From contig NZ_CP109598.1 of assembly GCF_036327775.1 (NCBI RefSeq), positions 496,001 through 560,000 of the forward strand: DNA of 64,000 nt, read 5' to 3'. The translations under genes and the position numbers were made by a program. Positions 34,016 to 42,938 of the stretch are shown in pieces; the first letter of the stretch is position 1; every line of letters begins with the position of its first letter. The notes under the pieces were generated by a model, which worked only from the letters and a program-made list of their open reading frames with translations, did not search any database and was not told the origin of the DNA. Source of the DNA: Streptomyces sp. NBC_01498 (lineage in GTDB: Bacteria; Actinomycetota; Actinomycetes; Streptomycetales; Streptomycetaceae).

Positions 34016-34819
34016 TCAGTGGAAGGTGACGGTGAAGCCGGTGCACGCCCGGCACTGGCGCATCACCTGATTGCCCGGAATCGTGTCCTGTTTGGACCAC
34101 GCGTAGGCCTTGGGGCAGCGGGAGTTGACGGCGTCGCTGTAGGCGGTCTGCGCGTCCCGGTTCGGATTCACGCAGAGCATCGGTGCGCCCGTCGCGGGGT
34201 CGGACGTCAGATTCTCGGGCGGGCAGTACGGGAGCAGCTCGTTCGAGCAGCCCATCTCCTCGCATTCGCCGCCGTTGGGCGGGGGTGCGACACCGGCCGG
34301 GGTGATGGTCACCGGCAGCGACACCGCGTTGACGTAACTGACGTTGTACCAGGGCGCCGGTCCGTCGGAGGGATCGAAGTTGAACTCCGCCAGGCTCGCG
34401 GGCTGTTCGCCGGTACTGCACCGGTCGGCGTAGGGCCCGCAGTCGGCCACCCGGCAGTGGAAGGTGCTGCCGGACTCGCCGGCGCAGCCCTGGCGCGCGA
34501 AGAACTTGCCGCGCCAGTGGCCGGGCGCGGACGCCTCGGGAATGGTGACGGTGGCCGACTGACCGTCGTCGAGCACGGGCAGACCGGTGAGTACCGCCGA
34601 TCCGTCGGCGTTGACCGTACTGCCGATCCATACGCGCTGACCGGACTGGTTGGCGAAGGTGACGGTGTGCTCGGCCGCCGCCGCCTGCGCCCCGGGACCG
34701 ACGGCTCCGGCCAGCACGCACGCGAGGGCGAGAAGGAGCGCGGACAGCGCGGAACGGACAACCGACGCCGGTCGGATGGCAGGCACGGACCGTGTGCCGG
34801 GTGAGGAACGGACACCCAT
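34016..34819 (-). CDS. Secreted thaumatin-like protein
   Basis: The 267-residue product has a signal peptide (about 20-48, LSALLLALACVLAGAVGPGA). A beta-sandwich with at least 14 cysteines follows, carrying the thaumatin landmarks TVTFANQSGQRVWIGS, HWRGKFFARQGC, FHCRVADCGP, LAEFNFDP and the C-terminal block DAVNSRCPKAYAWSKQD. Family members are secreted antifungal proteins, some with beta-1,3-glucan affinity. ATG 34819 is chosen because GAGAGG lies upstream and the frame enters the signal peptide directly. It is upstream of the GH128 gene, so a shared transcript is likely. Confidence 0.92.
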   Translation of the reverse strand: MGVRSSPGTRSVPAIRPASVVRSALSALLLALACVLAGAVGPGAQAAAAEHTVTFANQSGQRVWIGSTVNADGSAVLTGLPVLDDGQSATVTIPEASAPGHWRGKFFARQGCAGESGSTFHCRVADCGPYADRCSTGEQPASLAEFNFDPSDGPAPWYNVSYVNAVSLPVTITPAGVAPPPNGGECEEMGCSNELLPYCPPENLTSDPATGAPMLCVNPNRDAQTAYSDAVNSRCPKAYAWSKQDTIPGNQVMRQCRACTGFTVTFH

Positions 34820-35072
34820 GTGGATCGCCTCTCGTGGGGGGTGATGACGCTGAGAGTGATGATCTGAACATGCCAAAATGTGGGGTCGCCAGCGTACGAC
34901 ATCAGGTGACGATCCGTCATGGCGCCTACCCGCAAACGAAGTTGATCGAAGGGTCGGAACGCCGTCGGATGCCGCCGCGACATTTCCGTGCCGAACCGGG
35001 TACAACCATCCGCCTCGTTGGGGGGTCTATCAAGTGTGAGCAAACCGCTCTCGGAGTAACAAGGGGGAAATT

Positions 35073-35522
35073 ATGGGAATCGCGCGTAATGCCGCGACTG
35101 TGGGTGCGTTGACCGTGGCGATGGTGGGCGCCTCGGCCACCATCGGCGCCACCGCCCACGCCGCGCCCAACGTCACGCCGCAGGGAGTCTGCGGCAGCGC
35201 CTACAAGACCGTGAACTCGGCTCCCATCGGTTCGCTGGGCACGGTCTACCTCACGTACAACTCCTCGAACGGCAAGAACTGCGTCGTGACCATCCGCAGC
35301 GCCCCGGGCACCGTCAAGGCCATGTCCACCTACATCTACGTCCCCGACACCGGCGAGTGGGGCGAGGACTACGGGAACTACACGTCCTACGCGGGTCCGG
35401 GCCGCGTCTACGGCAAGGGCCACTGCGTGAGCTGGGGCGGGCACATCGCCAACGTGTACGTCCAGGTGGAGAACTCCAACTGCGCGGCCCTGAAGGAACG
35501 CCGGGTCACCTCCGTCCGCTGA
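35073..35522 (+). CDS. Spore-associated protein A-like secreted protein
   Basis: The 149-residue product has a signal peptide (1-31, ending TAHAAP) and a mature domain with three cysteines: GVCGSAYKTVNS, TVYLTYNSSNGKNCVVTIR and YGKGHCVSWGG, followed by a final Cys in ENSNCAAL. The pattern fits the SapA family of Streptomyces, found on spores and in culture fluid, with no known enzymatic role. The ATG has GGGG spaced about 6 nt upstream. It is transcribed away from the thaumatin-like gene and ends before a long hairpin. Confidence 0.7.
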   Translation: MGIARNAATVGALTVAMVGASATIGATAHAAPNVTPQGVCGSAYKTVNSAPIGSLGTVYLTYNSSNGKNCVVTIRSAPGTVKAMSTYIYVPDTGEWGEDYGNYTSYAGPGRVYGKGHCVSWGGHIANVYVQVENSNCAALKERRVTSVR

Positions 35523-35640
35523 CCCGGACCCGGCCCCACCGCGACACCTCCCCGCGCCACCCGGGGTCCGGCCTCCCGGACCCCACCGCGGACGCCGTCG
35601 GAAGACGTCCGCACGTCGGGGGAAAGCACGGCAACCCGCA

Positions 35641-35684
35641 GCCGGTCGGCCGACCCGGGTCCGCACCCGGGTCGGCCGACCGGC
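35641..35684. terminator. Very long bidirectional hairpin
   Basis: A perfect 20-bp stem (35641-35660 with 35665-35684) closes on a CCGC loop. It lies between the convergent ends of the SapA-like and the Endo H-like genes, where it can serve both transcripts. Confidence 0.85.
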
Positions 35685-35822
35685 CAGTGGTGCCGTGCGG
35701 CTGGGACGGCCGGGCGATCGCCCACCCCGACATCGTTGTCGAAGGCGTCGCCCGCGTGCGCGCCACGGCCCTACAGGTGCGGCAGGCCCGAACGGAGCAC
35801 CGCGTGCCGGGACACCGTCGGC

Positions 35823-36761
35823 CTAAGGCGTGCGAACGGCGTCGCCGCCGTACAACTGCCTGGTGAACGCGGAGATGTCGGCGGTGCGATCGGCACCGTC
35901 GAGGTTGTACGTCAGATAGACCCCGTACCCCTCGCTGACGGTGCGGCGGGCGAGGTCGGCCACCGTGCTCTGCGAGGTCCGCCCGATCTCGACGGCAGCC
36001 GGCGACAGCCTCGACTTCGGCAGGGCGATACGGGGGACCTGCCAGCTGCCGTAGTACGGGTTCCAGGCGTAGGTGAACCTGGAGGAGAGGTCGACGCCGC
36101 CGTAGGAGAGCCGCGACGCGGCCGGGCCGATGTTGTAGAGGCTGATGATCTTGTCCGGCATGTTCGCGCGCAGCGCCGTCACCAGGTGCACGAAGGAGCT
36201 GTCGTTGGGCTGACCGGTGCCGTTGGCGCCGTACTGGGCGTACTCGTCGTCGAAGTCGATGCCGTCGAGGCCGTACCGGGCCACGGCGTCCGACAGTTGC
36301 TTCGCGAATGCCGAAGCGGCCTGCTGATCGGGGAAGTTGGCGAAGCCCGCGCCCTCGTGGTTGCCGAGCACCGACAGGACGACCTTGATGCCCTTCTGCT
36401 GCAACGGCCGTATCTCCGTGGCGGCGTTGTCGAGGACCCGCCGCACGTTCTCGTTGAAGTGCAGATACGCCGCCTTCGTGCCCGTGTCGTAGTTGATGTT
36501 CGCCGCGAAGATCACGGCGACGTCGAAGACGTTGCCACCACCGCCGGCGAGGGTGTACTTGCCGACGTTGAGCATGCTGTTGTTGTTCACCTCGACGTAC
36601 GCCACCGAGATCGGCCCTTGTTTCGCGGGGGCTGGAGCCGGGGCAGGGGCGGGGGCCGCTGCCGCCCCGTTCGTGGTGGCCGTGCCGAAGGCGAGCGCCG
36701 CGACGGCCGAGAGCGCGAGCGCCGCCGTCCGCAGTCTGCTCCGTACCGGAGTGAACATCAT
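35823..36761 (-). CDS. Endo-beta-N-acetylglucosaminidase H-like (GH18)
   Basis: The 312-residue product has a signal peptide (about 1-36), an Ala/Pro linker (about 37-47) and a GH18 barrel. The catalytic motif is LDGIDFDDEYA with Asp171 and Glu173 (numbering from the first Met). The AYVEVNNNSMLNVGKYT and VVLSVLGNHEGAGFANF strands match Endo H of Streptomyces plicatus. The enzyme cleaves the chitobiose core of high-mannose N-glycans, which suits scavenging from eukaryotic glycoproteins. The first of two adjacent ATGs is used because GAGGGGAGA lies about 7 nt upstream. Confidence 0.93.
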   Translation of the reverse strand: MMFTPVRSRLRTAALALSAVAALAFGTATTNGAAAAPAPAPAPAPAKQGPISVAYVEVNNNSMLNVGKYTLAGGGGNVFDVAVIFAANINYDTGTKAAYLHFNENVRRVLDNAATEIRPLQQKGIKVVLSVLGNHEGAGFANFPDQQAASAFAKQLSDAVARYGLDGIDFDDEYAQYGANGTGQPNDSSFVHLVTALRANMPDKIISLYNIGPAASRLSYGGVDLSSRFTYAWNPYYGSWQVPRIALPKSRLSPAAVEIGRTSQSTVADLARRTVSEGYGVYLTYNLDGADRTADISAFTRQLYGGDAVRTP

Positions 36762-37176
36762 TGATCGGTCTCCCCTCGCATGGGTCGACGCCCGGCCCGT
36801 TCGCAGGCGCCGAGTGAGCCTTCCGAGTTTCCGCTCCCGCGCCCGAAGCCCGGGAATCTTGCGTGAACTCTTACGACTCCCACGTATGTTCCACGCCAAC
36901 TCGACTTTTCAACAAGGGAGTTGGGGTCGCCCCATGCACCGGCCGCGGGGCGCCACGGGATCCCGCCGACCGAGCCCCGGTCCGGCGAGAACGCACCGTA
37001 CGACACCACCCGCGGGAAGGGCAGTAGTGGCTCCCGAACACCCGTGGGAACGAAGGCGCCCGTGGGCCGATCTCGTCATGGATTCTCCGGACTTCGTTGG
37101 AGACCTCCCTGATCTCGGTGCGGGTGTGCGGCAGGGCAGCGCCGCGGCACCAGCCAGGCTCTGACGCCCCGACCGT
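36762..37176. other. Intergenic region, no convincing gene
   Basis: This 415-bp region holds the promoter side of the Endo H-like gene and the end of the region downstream of the small secreted protein gene. AT-richer patches lie near 36860-36915. I see no supported coding sequence. Confidence 0.4.
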
Positions 37177-37209
37177 CGTGGCCCCTGCGCAGAAAGCGCA
37201 GGAGCCACG
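37177..37209 (-). terminator. Hairpin terminator
   Basis: CGTGGC and CCTGCGC on the left pair with GCGCAGG and GCCACG on the right, with one mismatch position and a 5-nt A-rich loop. It lies about 65 nt after the stop of the small secreted protein gene. Confidence 0.7.
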
Positions 37210-37275
37210 GGGTCCCCGCCCTTGAGTCGCTTCACGGCCCAAGGAGAATCCGATACCGGCGCCGTCCACCCTGCT

Positions 37276-37743
37276 CTACGGGCAGGACCCGCGCTTCTGT
37301 GCGAGTACATACCCTTGCGAGGGATTTTCGATCTTGACATACACGGGCTTGGCGGAGTTCGTCCTGTCGTAGGTCATGGTCCACCGCTTCGCCAGGAGCG
37401 GAAACTCATTGAGGAATTCGACTTTGTAGCAGTACCCCGCGTCGATGCGCAGAGCGTCCCAGTCCTGGCTTACCGGAGTCCTTTCTCCGGTGTAGATCCA
37501 TTTCGTGTCACCGGTGTTCACGCAGCCTTCGCTAGCGGTACCCGTTGTTCCGGTGCCGCAGTTCCAGTGCTTTACGGCCAGCACTCCGAGATGGCTGCCG
37601 TTGGTGAACTCGGAGCAGCCCGACCAGTCACACGCGCCGCCGGCTTGGGCAGTTGACGTTGACACCACGAACGCGAAGGAGGCGACGGTTGCCGTGATGG
37701 CAACCCTCCTGCCCAGATTCAGGAATCTCTCTCCGACCGACAC
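37276..37743 (-). CDS. Secreted protein, hypothetical, of atypical base composition
   Basis: The 155-residue product has a signal peptide (about 8-32, AITATVASFAFVVSTSTAQA). The mature domain has five or six cysteines (ACDWSGCSEF, HWNCGTGTTG, EGCVNTGD, AGYCYKVEF, RGSCP), so it is probably a disulphide-rich secreted domain. I do not recognise the family. The gene is visibly less GC-rich than its neighbours, suggesting transfer or low expression constraint. The GTG at 37743 lies just after GGGGGA, with short spacing. An upstream ATG at 37827 is also in frame but would extend the N terminus with an unlikely leader. Confidence 0.65.
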   Translation of the reverse strand: MSVGERFLNLGRRVAITATVASFAFVVSTSTAQAGGACDWSGCSEFTNGSHLGVLAVKHWNCGTGTTGTASEGCVNTGDTKWIYTGERTPVSQDWDALRIDAGYCYKVEFLNEFPLLAKRWTMTYDRTNSAKPVYVKIENPSQGYVLAQKRGSCP

Positions 37744-38203
37744 ACTTCCCCCAATTGCTCTTTGTGCAATGTGAGTTGAATAATGATCGCATCCGACTTG
37801 AGATGCAAGACTCTGCGCCGCGGTCATGTGCGTGAGGCGTGAGACGTGCCCCCCGTCAGCGAAAGTCCGTGATCGCTCCTAGCGGATGGGGAAATTCCGG
37901 AAATTCCAAGCGCTGCGCAGGATCCGTCCGACAAAGATTCTCTTCCCACGGCCCACAGACTGAAAGGCATCCGCTTTCGCATCGCCGGCTCTGTTCACGT
38001 ACCAGCAGATTTCTCCGCTTCGGCAGGCGCCCATCCGTGAAGGCTTCTCTTCACGGCGAAACGTTCGCGGATGAGCGGAACGCCGAAGCGCCCGGCGATC
38101 ACACGCATTCCGCTTTCGCACCGAGACCTGACGCGTCGAAACCAGCGGACGCAAAGGGGTTGGTGAAGTGCCACGCACCGTCCCGAACCGCTCGCATGCC
38201 TAC
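37744..38203. other. Intergenic region of lower GC, no supported gene
   Basis: This stretch of about 460 bp has noticeably lower GC than its surroundings. Open frames in it have no family resemblance and atypical codon use. It probably contains the promoter of the small secreted protein gene. Confidence 0.45.
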
Positions 38204-39064
38204 TCACGGCATGAGGAAGTCGCTGAGGTTTCCGTCGCTGCCGGCGGCGTCCGGCGGTGTTGTCCGGGCGATGCGGTTCAGTTGTGTGGGGGTGTGGCCG
38301 GAGAGGGCACGGAAGTCCCGGCTCATGTGCGCCTGGTCGTGGTAGCCGCTCATGGCCGCGAGTTCGGCCAGCGAGCGGTACCTGTCGGCCGGCACGGTGA
38401 GGGCGCTCTGGAATCGAAGGATCCGGGAAAGGGTCTGGGGCGGGATGCCGACGTACTCGCGGAAGAGCGACTGGATGCGCCGTCGGCCCAGCCCTGTGGT
38501 TTCGGCGAGTTCGGACAGGGTCATCCTGCCGCCGCGGGCACGCAGCAGGCCCCATGCCTCGACCGCTGCGGTCGCGGGCGGGGGACGGCCGACACAGTGC
38601 CTGGTCAGGATGTCGTCAAGCAGGGCCCAACGCCCGGTCCAGTCCTGAGCCGTCGCGAGTTGTTCGGTGATTCTCCCGGTCCAGCCTGTACCCATGACCT
38701 CATCGGGGTGCACCAGTACCTGGGCAAGGTGGTGCAGGGGGATGCCCATACAGCGGTGGGCGCCGAGCGGAGTGAAGTCGACTTCGACCGCCTGCCCGGT
38801 GCCCGGATAGCCGCCCAGGACATGCGCGGTCCGCGGGCCCGCGATCATCGAGAGCCACCGGCCCGGCTCCCCGCCGCCCGGCCCCTCATACATCTCCAGG
38901 GGGGCCGCCCATCCCAGTACCAGCGTGACCGTGGCCGTGGGAAGCGTGACCCTCAGGCGCTCGCTCCCGGGCAGTCGGTACCCGCGGTATCCGACCACCT
39001 GCCCGCGCAGCACCAGCGACGCCGGACGCCGGATGTAGACCGGCTCACCCCCGCCCGCCAACAC
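38204..39064 (-). CDS. AraC-family transcriptional regulator
   Basis: The 286-residue product has a cupin-like N-terminal sensing region (about 1-140) and a C-terminal AraC domain with two helix-turn-helices: MTLSELAETTGLGRRRIQSL and RSLAELAAMSGYHDQAHMSR, then DFRALSGHTPTQL. It binds DNA in the cytoplasm. GTG 39064 is chosen because GGAGGGGG lies 6 nt upstream. The frame extends further up but without a ribosome site. The gene is divergent from a small secreted protein gene, which is a plausible target. Confidence 0.88.
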   Translation of the reverse strand: MLAGGGEPVYIRRPASLVLRGQVVGYRGYRLPGSERLRVTLPTATVTLVLGWAAPLEMYEGPGGGEPGRWLSMIAGPRTAHVLGGYPGTGQAVEVDFTPLGAHRCMGIPLHHLAQVLVHPDEVMGTGWTGRITEQLATAQDWTGRWALLDDILTRHCVGRPPPATAAVEAWGLLRARGGRMTLSELAETTGLGRRRIQSLFREYVGIPPQTLSRILRFQSALTVPADRYRSLAELAAMSGYHDQAHMSRDFRALSGHTPTQLNRIARTTPPDAAGSDGNLSDFLMP

Positions 39065-39298
39065 ACCGTTCCCCCTCCGCCCGGCAGACCTCCCCCGGCC
39101 GACCCGGGACAGACAGGAAAGTGCGCCTTCGTACAAGACACCGGACCCGCCGGGAACGCAGTCTGGGCGAGCACCCCGGTCATGGTGAAGACAACGACCG
39201 GACAAACAAGCGGGTACAGAAACCGGACCCATCGAGTGAGGGCCGGTCCGGAGCATTCAACCGCTTACCAACCACAGATCTACGGAGAGGATCCACAG

Positions 39299-39583
39299 AT
39301 GCGTATCCGTCGCGCCGCAACGGGAACGGCCCTCGGGGCTGTTCTCGCCATGGGCGCCATCGCTGCTCCCGCCCATGCCGCCCAGCCTCGGCCCGCCACG
39401 CTCTCGGCCGAAATCCAGACTTCCGCGGAGGGCCCGGCCGGCGCGACCGCCTACAGTTTCGCGGGTGCCTACCTCACTGCGGGCGCATGCGAGGTAGCCA
39501 GAGCGGGGAGGCCGGGACCGGCGAACCACCCGTCCTACTGCAGCCCGTACGGTGCCATGTACTACCTCTTCATCTGGGTCTGA
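39299..39583 (+). CDS. Small secreted protein, hypothetical
   Basis: The 94-residue product has a signal peptide (about 1-28, ATGTALGAVLAMGAIAAPAH, ending AQP). The mature part is short with two cysteines (AGACEVARAG and PSYCSPYG) and an aromatic C-terminal end (AMYYLFIWV). GGAGAGG lies about 9 nt before the ATG. It is divergent from the AraC-family gene. No family is recognised. Confidence 0.65.
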   Translation: MRIRRAATGTALGAVLAMGAIAAPAHAAQPRPATLSAEIQTSAEGPAGATAYSFAGAYLTAGACEVARAGRPGPANHPSYCSPYGAMYYLFIWV

Positions 39584-40193
39584 GAAGCCACTTCGGCCTC
39601 CGGCACCCTGATCAGCACCCTGTGGGCTCCGGACCGGTGACGCCAAAGGGGCGTTGGATTTGAAACGCCGCACGGGCCGCGTTCCGGCCCGGCGTTGCCC
39701 GCCGCACCGGCCGGGTCTCACACTCGGCCGGTGCCGGAGCCCCGCAGAACCCCTTCCACCGGTGTAAAGAGCCCTGCCGACCCGGCCGACCGTGTGCGGA
39801 CGACGGCGCTTCGTCGCCGTCTGCCGAGACCGACGGTCAGATGTGGTGGCACCCGTACCGGCGTCACGCCGGGACCGGGCAGCGAGCAGCCCTGCGTACG
39901 TGGCACGGGAGCTGGAAGCCGGGGCCGCCCGTGGTCGCGCGGCATTGGTATGACGCTCGCCGCAGGGGGCGAGCGTCTGGAGTGGGTCCGCCGGTCGCGG
40001 TCCGGGCAGGTCTTGCCGGACAGCTACCAGCAGTCCAGTACCGGGAGTTGCGAGCCGTAGCCGGGTCGGTCGGCGGTGGCCTGAAGACGGCCTTCGCGAC
40101 GCGGGGTGCGATGAGAGAATGCGGTTTGTCAGGGGCATGCCGTTACTGTGCGGTGGGTCCCACCCGGTTCTCGACTCCTCGTGGGAGGAAGAC
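39584..40193. other. Intergenic region, nothing supported
   Basis: Between the small secreted protein gene and the protease gene there is about 610 bp with no frame that I can support. A GC-rich imperfect hairpin follows the upstream gene near 39665-39705 and may be its terminator. Confidence 0.4.
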
Positions 40194-41132
40194 GTGAGCA
40201 CCAAGCGCACCAACCCCCTCAGACGCACCGCCCCACGCTTCCGGCGGCCCGTGACCGCCCTGGCCGTACTCGCCCTGTCGGCCGCACTGGGGCTGGCAGG
40301 CCCCCAGGCGGCGCAGGCCCAGCCGCAGACGTTCAGCGCCGCCGAGCTCGCGGCGGCGGGCGACGCCGTCCTCGCCGCCGACATCGCCGGAACGGCCTGG
40401 GGCGTCAACCCGGCGACCGGCACCGTCCTGGTCACGGTGGACAAGCGGGTGTCCGCCACCGAAGTGGCCGAACTGCGCAGAAGCGCGGGCGCGCAGGCCG
40501 ACGCCCTCACCTTCGAGCGCACCGCCGGTACCCTGCAGCCACACCTCCAGGGCGGCGAGCCGGTCTGGAGCAACGCCGGCCGCTGCACCGCCGGGTTCAA
40601 CGTACGGGCCGGCACCGCCGACTACTTCGTCACCGCCGGCCACTGCACCCAGGGCGTCTCCACCTGGTACACGAACGCGTCGCGCACCACCACCATCGGC
40701 CCGACCGCGGCGACCAGCTTTCCGGGCAACGACTACGGCATCGTCCGGTACACCAACCCCGCGGTACCCCGTCCCGGAACGGTCAACTGCGGCGGCACCA
40801 TCATCGACATCACCGGCCCCGCGAACCCCACCGTCGGCCAGAGGATCTGGCTGGCCAGCAGCACCACCGGCTGCCACAGCGGTGCCGTCACCGGCCTCAA
40901 CGCCACCGTCAACTACGGCGCGGGCGGGATCGTCAGCGGACTCATCCAGACCACCCTCTGCTCCGAACCCGGTGACAGCGGCTCCCCGGTGTTCACCCGC
41001 ACCGGCGACGGCACGACAGGACTGGCCGTCGGCGTGCTCTCGGGCGGCTCCGGCAACTGCGCCTCGGGCGCCACGTCCTTCGTCCAGCCCATCAACGAGG
41101 TACTCGCCGCCTACGGCGCCGTCCTCACCTGA
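40194..41132 (+). CDS. Streptogrisin-like S1 serine protease precursor
   Basis: The 312-residue product has a signal peptide (about 1-43, core VTALAVLALSAALGLAG), a propeptide of about 80 residues (VLVTVDKRVSATEVAELRRS) and an alpha-lytic/streptogrisin protease domain. The triad is visible: His in FVTAGHCTQG, Asp in GNDYGIVRY and Ser in CSEPGDSGSPVF. Disulphide-forming cysteines surround His and Ser as in the family. It is secreted and autoprocessed. The GTG start has GGGAGGAA about 4 nt upstream. Confidence 0.95.
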   Translation: MSTKRTNPLRRTAPRFRRPVTALAVLALSAALGLAGPQAAQAQPQTFSAAELAAAGDAVLAADIAGTAWGVNPATGTVLVTVDKRVSATEVAELRRSAGAQADALTFERTAGTLQPHLQGGEPVWSNAGRCTAGFNVRAGTADYFVTAGHCTQGVSTWYTNASRTTTIGPTAATSFPGNDYGIVRYTNPAVPRPGTVNCGGTIIDITGPANPTVGQRIWLASSTTGCHSGAVTGLNATVNYGAGGIVSGLIQTTLCSEPGDSGSPVFTRTGDGTTGLAVGVLSGGSGNCASGATSFVQPINEVLAAYGAVLT

Positions 41133-41742
41133 ACAGCCCGGCGGCGCCCGGTGGGCTCCGCCCCGGCAGCGCGAAGGACCTCGGTGACTCTCCCGGGCAT
41201 GTCGAAGGAACACCGCCGACTCGGGGCCGGAGAGTCCTGGTGAAGGCCGGAGTGCGGTCGGGCGGAGGGCCGTCGGCGGTACGGAAGACGCTGCCGCTGC
41301 CGCTGCGGCTGCCGTGCTCGCGGGGCAGGACGGCGATGAACCCGGCCTCCGGGAACGGGGCGCGGACGGTGTCCTCGGGGCAGCGTCTTGTCCACCGTTG
41401 GGACGAACTTGGGCGCCGTTCCCCCGCCGAGACGAGCGGTCGGTGCTCGCGCAGGTCCCGGACGACCGTTCGTGCCGAGCCGCGCCGCCTCACGTTCGCT
41501 CTGGCTTTCGACCGGTCGGACAGGGTGAGACCGCTTCATACGCCTTGCCTCGGAGCTCCGTGCGTGCCCGCGTCGGCGGGACGGAACGCAGTCACGCATG
41601 CGTCCCGTCGACGGCGACGCGGCCGGACGCCGTTCCCCTTCTCGGGATGCCGGGTGAGGTGGGCCCTCACACCCAGGCAGGGCGCGGTGCGGCGCACCTC
41701 TGGCACTTCGCACGGGCACCCTGGCCGGCGCCGATCCGTACG
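41133..41742. other. Intergenic region, no supported gene
   Basis: About 610 bp lie between the protease gene and a small minus-strand gene. Frames on both strands show no recognisable family. It may contain remnants of older genes, but I cannot name one. Confidence 0.4.
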
Positions 41743-42018
41743 TCAGAGGCGGGTCGGACGGGACGGGTGTTCCATGGCCAGGCCGCCCGTCTGACGGACG
41801 GTGACGTCCCACCCGGCCTCAGTGAACGCCCGGCGGAACTCCTCCTCCACGGCCTTCCGACGAGGGGCTCGGCGGGAGGCCACACGGACAAGGCACCCGC
41901 CGCTGGTGTACGAGATCAGCACGCTCGAACTCGGGAGGCTGATGCGGAGCAAACCGATCGCGGTGAGCGCGTCGGCAATCGGAGCGGCGGCGGCGGAGAT
42001 GAAGCTGGCGGCGGACAC
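41743..42018 (-). CDS. Small hypothetical protein
   Basis: The 91-residue product begins with an Ala-rich helix (AASFISAAAAPIADALTAIG) and has a mixed alpha/beta body (LPSSSVLISYTSGGCLVRVA, EEEFRRAFTEAGWDVTVRQT). GGGAGA precedes the GTG start. The protein looks like a genuine folded domain. No family is recognised. It may be a degraded part of a larger gene, as neighbouring sequence is decayed. Confidence 0.5.
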   Translation of the reverse strand: MSAASFISAAAAPIADALTAIGLLRISLPSSSVLISYTSGGCLVRVASRRAPRRKAVEEEFRRAFTEAGWDVTVRQTGGLAMEHPSRPTRL

Positions 42019-42081
42019 CGGGTCTCCCAGCAGTCGAGGGTGGGCGAAGCGACTCTCGGGTTCCCGCTGCGCGCCTCTTCA

Positions 42082-42115
42082 CCGACTCGGCCCCCGGCAC
42101 CACGTGCCGAGTCGG
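42082..42115. terminator. Inverted repeat
   Basis: A perfect 10-bp inverted repeat CCGACTCGGC / GCCGAGTCGG has a 14-nt loop. It lies upstream of the small hypothetical gene. It may be the terminator of an older transcript or a regulatory element. Confidence 0.45.
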
Positions 42116-42239
42116 GCGCCGGACGACCGCGCCCGCTCCGGCGGGGCTCACGCCCCGGAAGGCGCGCTCCGGTGCAGCTTCACGGCTCTGGGGAGCACAG
42201 CACCTCGCTCACCCTCCCGGCAGAAAATCTGTCACGGCG

Positions 42240-42938
42240 AAGGTAGACATGTGGGCCTCGGCGGGGTTAGTGTTCTGTCCGTAGCCAAGAGGTCGAGCAG
42301 GACCGGCAGGGATGAACTGCCGGTAGCGGTACCGATAAGTGCAGGTCGGTACGGTGGTGGAGTTCCGGAGCCAGAGCGGTTGCAGGACGGCGACGGGACT
42401 GACGGCCGGACCGGGCAGCCCGCAGGATCAGGGGCCGCCACAGCAGTACCGCAGTACGCACAAACAGCAGGGCAGGACCAGTGGTCCCCCGGTAAAGGCG
42501 CCGACTGCGGGCGCGCGTACCGGGAAGTCCGACGGTGGGGTTCCAAGCCGGAGCAGAAGCGCGACGGGCGACGGGGCCGGCCGCCGGAGAGTGACGCTCC
42601 CTCAGGTCACCAGCGGTTCGCATCACCAGCAGTACAGAGCAGTGCGCGGTACCAGCAGTAAGCAGTCAGGTAATTGGTCAAGAGGGAGACGGAGGAGCCG
42701 AGCACCATCAGGATCGCCCGGGCGGAATGACTGAGTCCGGGTACCGCAGGACATCGACAGTGAGGTGGTCTCCGGTCAAGCAACCGCGATCCCCGCATTC
42801 CCCGTCCTCTCCCGGACAGCCGTGCGGACACAGAAGCCCGGCACAGGAAAACAGCCGGCAGATGGTGTAGCAATTCCTTCGGGGCCCTGGTGCCGTACGG
42901 CACCAGGGCCCCTCCAGCATGATTCACAGAGAGGCACA
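42240..42938 (+). ncRNA. Long structured leader / candidate small RNA upstream of MerR gene
   Basis: About 700 nt upstream of the MerR gene has no supported gene but contains repeated CAGCAGTA/GCAGTA motifs, concentrated at about 42441-42475 and 42626-42670. These are followed by a GAGGTGGTCTCCGGTC stretch near 42762 and a perfect 14-bp hairpin immediately upstream of the gene. The mixture of repeats and a terminator-like hairpin suggests an attenuated 5' leader or an independent small RNA. Boundaries are estimated. Confidence 0.5.
42881..42912 (+). terminator. Perfect hairpin in the MerR leader
   Basis: GGGGCCCTGGTGCC pairs perfectly with GGCACCAGGGCCCC around a GTAC loop. It ends 26 nt before the MerR start. 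It can act as an attenuator of the MerR gene or as the end of an upstream small RNA. Confidence 0.75.

Noticed and set aside
41111..41812. Minus-strand frames after the protease gene
   Set aside because: Arg/Pro-rich, mutually overlapping and without ribosome sites; possible ancient remnants but not identifiable.
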